From JAWKTT01 sp041398965 (GTDB taxonomy: Bacteria; Planctomycetota; Planctomycetia; Planctomycetales; Planctomycetaceae), in contig JAWKTT010000005.1 of assembly GCA_041398965.1 (NCBI GenBank), positions 62,001 to 126,000 of the forward strand: a stretch of DNA of 64,000 nucleotides, read 5' to 3'. Both the position numbers and the translations under genes were made by a program. How positions within the stretch are numbered: position 1 is the stretch's first letter; each line of letters begins with the position of its first letter. This document shows, piece by piece, positions 62,715 to 64,000 of the stretch. Under the pieces are notes generated by a model, which had not been told where the DNA came from, did no database searches, and was given only the letters and a program-made list of their open reading frames with translations.

Positions 62715-64000
62715 CTACTTCGATACTTTAAGGGTGACTGGGACGTCGACCGCTAATTTCGGGCCGGCCAGCGACGTGCCACGAACTACGAGAAATTTGA
62801 CCTCTCCCTCAGGGGCGTCTCCCGTGGCGGAAATCGTCAGCATCGTTTCGTTCTGGTCGGCTGGAATTTCCGCGGATCCCGACAGACCTGCGACTCCGGG
62901 AGGCAGGGGAAGCGACACCGAAACAGGCCCTTCATAGCCGTTCTGTCGGGTAACGGTCACCTTCACTTCAATGTTCCCTCCTTGCTTGATCGCTCCTCCG
63001 CCCGGCACGTTGGCGGCTAGTTTCATCGGGGAGGGGACAACATCGATGACGACCGGGGAAGTGACTGGCGTGAAGTTCAACTTTTTCGGCTTGGCAGCAG
63101 TGGCGGCATCTGTCGCCAGTTTGTCTGCCGCCTTCGCGGCCGCATCAGCCCCCTTGGCAGCATCAATGGCCAATTTCTCAGCGGCTTCGCTGTCGGTCCT
63201 GGCTTTTTCCGAAACTTGCTTTTCGTCGTCAGCGGTTTTGACAGCGTCAGCTGCCAGCTTCTGGGCTTCGGTCGCTTTGGTGAGTTCGATTTCCGAATCG
63301 GCGGCCTTTTTTGTCAGGTCGTTGACAGTCTTCGTTTCGGCCTCGACGACCCTCTTAGCGGCTTCGAGCGCTTGCTCGGCTTGCTGCAATTTGGTCTTCA
63401 AATCAGCATCGTCGGCAGCGGCCTCAGCTTTCGCTTTCGCTTCGGCAAGCTCTTTTTCCTTCACCTGCAAATCGGACGTTGCCGTTGCCAACTTCTGAGT
63501 GGCTGCCGTCACGAGAGCGGCGGCAGCGGTCTTTTCCTTCTCTTTCTGTTGCAAGACTTGATCGGCCTGCGTCTTGGCCTGTTGAGCCTGTTGGAGTTTG
63601 GTCAGCGCGTCTTTGGCTGCTTGAGTTGCCTTGTTCTTGGCATCGGTCGCCTGAGTCTGAGCCTCTTGAGCCGACTTGAGAAGCGCCGCAGCGGCGTCGC
63701 GAGCCTGTTTGAGCCGCTCGGCTTTATCTGGATTGCGAACGTACTCGACCGACCCCAGCGAGTTGAACCAGAAGGTGTAAGTGCCGGGGGGGCTGTTGTC
63801 CTTAATCTGTATGAGTGCCATCGCCGAATCCGAACCTTTCTCGATGGCGATGTTGTCGACCTGAATGTTGGAAGTCTTTGGAAGACCGGCTGTGGTCAAC
63901 TGGACCTTGTCGTCGAATCCGTTGCGTTTGACGAGTTTGATTGGGACGAGCACCTGCCGCGACTGACAGGCTTCGACGTGAAGTCCTTCGGAAACCAATT
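62715..64000 (-). CDS. Partial protein with long coiled coil between beta-rich domains
   Basis: The C-terminal 427 residues of a longer protein; the reading frame is open to the window edge and the only start-like codon there is a TTG. After a beta-rich part (LVPIKLVKRNGFDDKVQLTT, SPPGTYTFWFNSLGSVEYVR) comes a coiled coil of about 210 residues rich in Ala, Lys, Glu and Gln (AEAKAKAEAAADDADLKTKL, SEKARTDSEAAEKLAIDAAK), then another beta-rich part (GNIEVKVTVTRQNGYEGPVS, VSLPLPPGVAGLSGSAEIPA). Repeated Ala/Lys heptads suggest an extended stalk. The 5' part lies outside the window. The next gene on this strand is the vWA protein, about 140 bases away. Confidence 0.7.
   Translation of the reverse strand, partial: LVSEGLHVEACQSRQVLVPIKLVKRNGFDDKVQLTTAGLPKTSNIQVDNIAIEKGSDSAMALIQIKDNSPPGTYTFWFNSLGSVEYVRNPDKAERLKQARDAAAALLKSAQEAQTQATDAKNKATQAAKDALTKLQQAQQAKTQADQVLQQKEKEKTAAAALVTAATQKLATATSDLQVKEKELAEAKAKAEAAADDADLKTKLQQAEQALEAAKRVVEAETKTVNDLTKKAADSEIELTKATEAQKLAADAVKTADDEKQVSEKARTDSEAAEKLAIDAAKGADAAAKAADKLATDAATAAKPKKLNFTPVTSPVVIDVVPSPMKLAANVPGGGAIKQGGNIEVKVTVTRQNGYEGPVSVSLPLPPGVAGLSGSAEIPADQNETMLTISATGDAPEGEVKFLVVRGTSLAGPKLAVDVPVTLKVSK

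Noticed and set aside
62971..63498. 175-codon Ala/Ser-rich plus-strand frame
   Set aside because: Mirror of the Ala/Lys coiled-coil coding sequence on the opposite strand.

Overview
The window looks like chromosome of a planctomycete (order Planctomycetales). The evidence is four gene sets built on planctomycete-enriched families: DUF1592/DUF1588/DUF1585 cytochromes, DUF1549/DUF1553 (PSD1) proteins, DUF1501 and DUF1552 Tat-exported proteins and a PPC-domain protein. Two low-complexity vWA/BatA-type membrane proteins and a sodium-pumping NADH:quinone reductase operon fit the same group. Genus cannot be fixed from sequence alone. I saw no tRNA, rRNA or CRISPR array.

Layout: 0.3-1.7 kb holds a lone cytochrome P450. 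2.7-7.3 kb is a DUF1592 cytochrome and its usual DUF1552 partner, separated by two small overlapping ORFs of unknown function. 7.6-9.5 kb has rimI, a small membrane protein and a DUF368 (PopT-type) carrier. 10.1-14.7 kb (minus strand) is a PSD1-DUF1501-PPC operon. 15.1-17.4 kb (minus) is a TadE-TadG(vWA)-TadE pilus or surface cluster, followed upstream by another DUF1501 gene. 19.5-24.4 kb (minus) is a probable nitrogen operon: a very large GlnE carrying an inserted ACT region, then a nitrilase-family hydrolase. 25.2-28.8 kb encodes an exported protein, an AAA+ ATPase with a winged-helix-like region, and a TPR lipoprotein. An ALDH7-type dehydrogenase follows on the minus strand.

30.6-32.3 kb is an IS110-family (IS1111-like) insertion sequence with subterminal inverted repeats and a long 3' noncoding stretch where a guide RNA would be expected. 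32.7-34.8 kb has a rhomboid protease and an Ldh_2/MDH2 dehydrogenase. 35.1-40.1 kb is nqrBCDEF: nqrA is absent and nqrE is broken by several small indels. 40.1-45.6 kb contains a methyltransferase, a GT2 glycosyltransferase, comF, a DUF502 protein and hemC. 46-52 kb has a decayed small gene, eno, and a 1171-residue protein that may be a pyrophosphate-type PEP carboxykinase beside enolase. 52.2-56 kb has a jelly-roll-like protein and a PSD1 protein with a discoidin-like insert. 56.1-59.6 kb is rpsF-ssb-rplI-dnaB without rpsR. The window ends with a BatA-like vWA membrane protein and the truncated 3' part of a coiled-coil protein.

Six diverged copies of a ~130-bp palindromic repeat with inverted ends, resembling a MITE, sit in intergenic spaces from 9.7 to 33.6 kb. 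They are the most striking noncoding signal.
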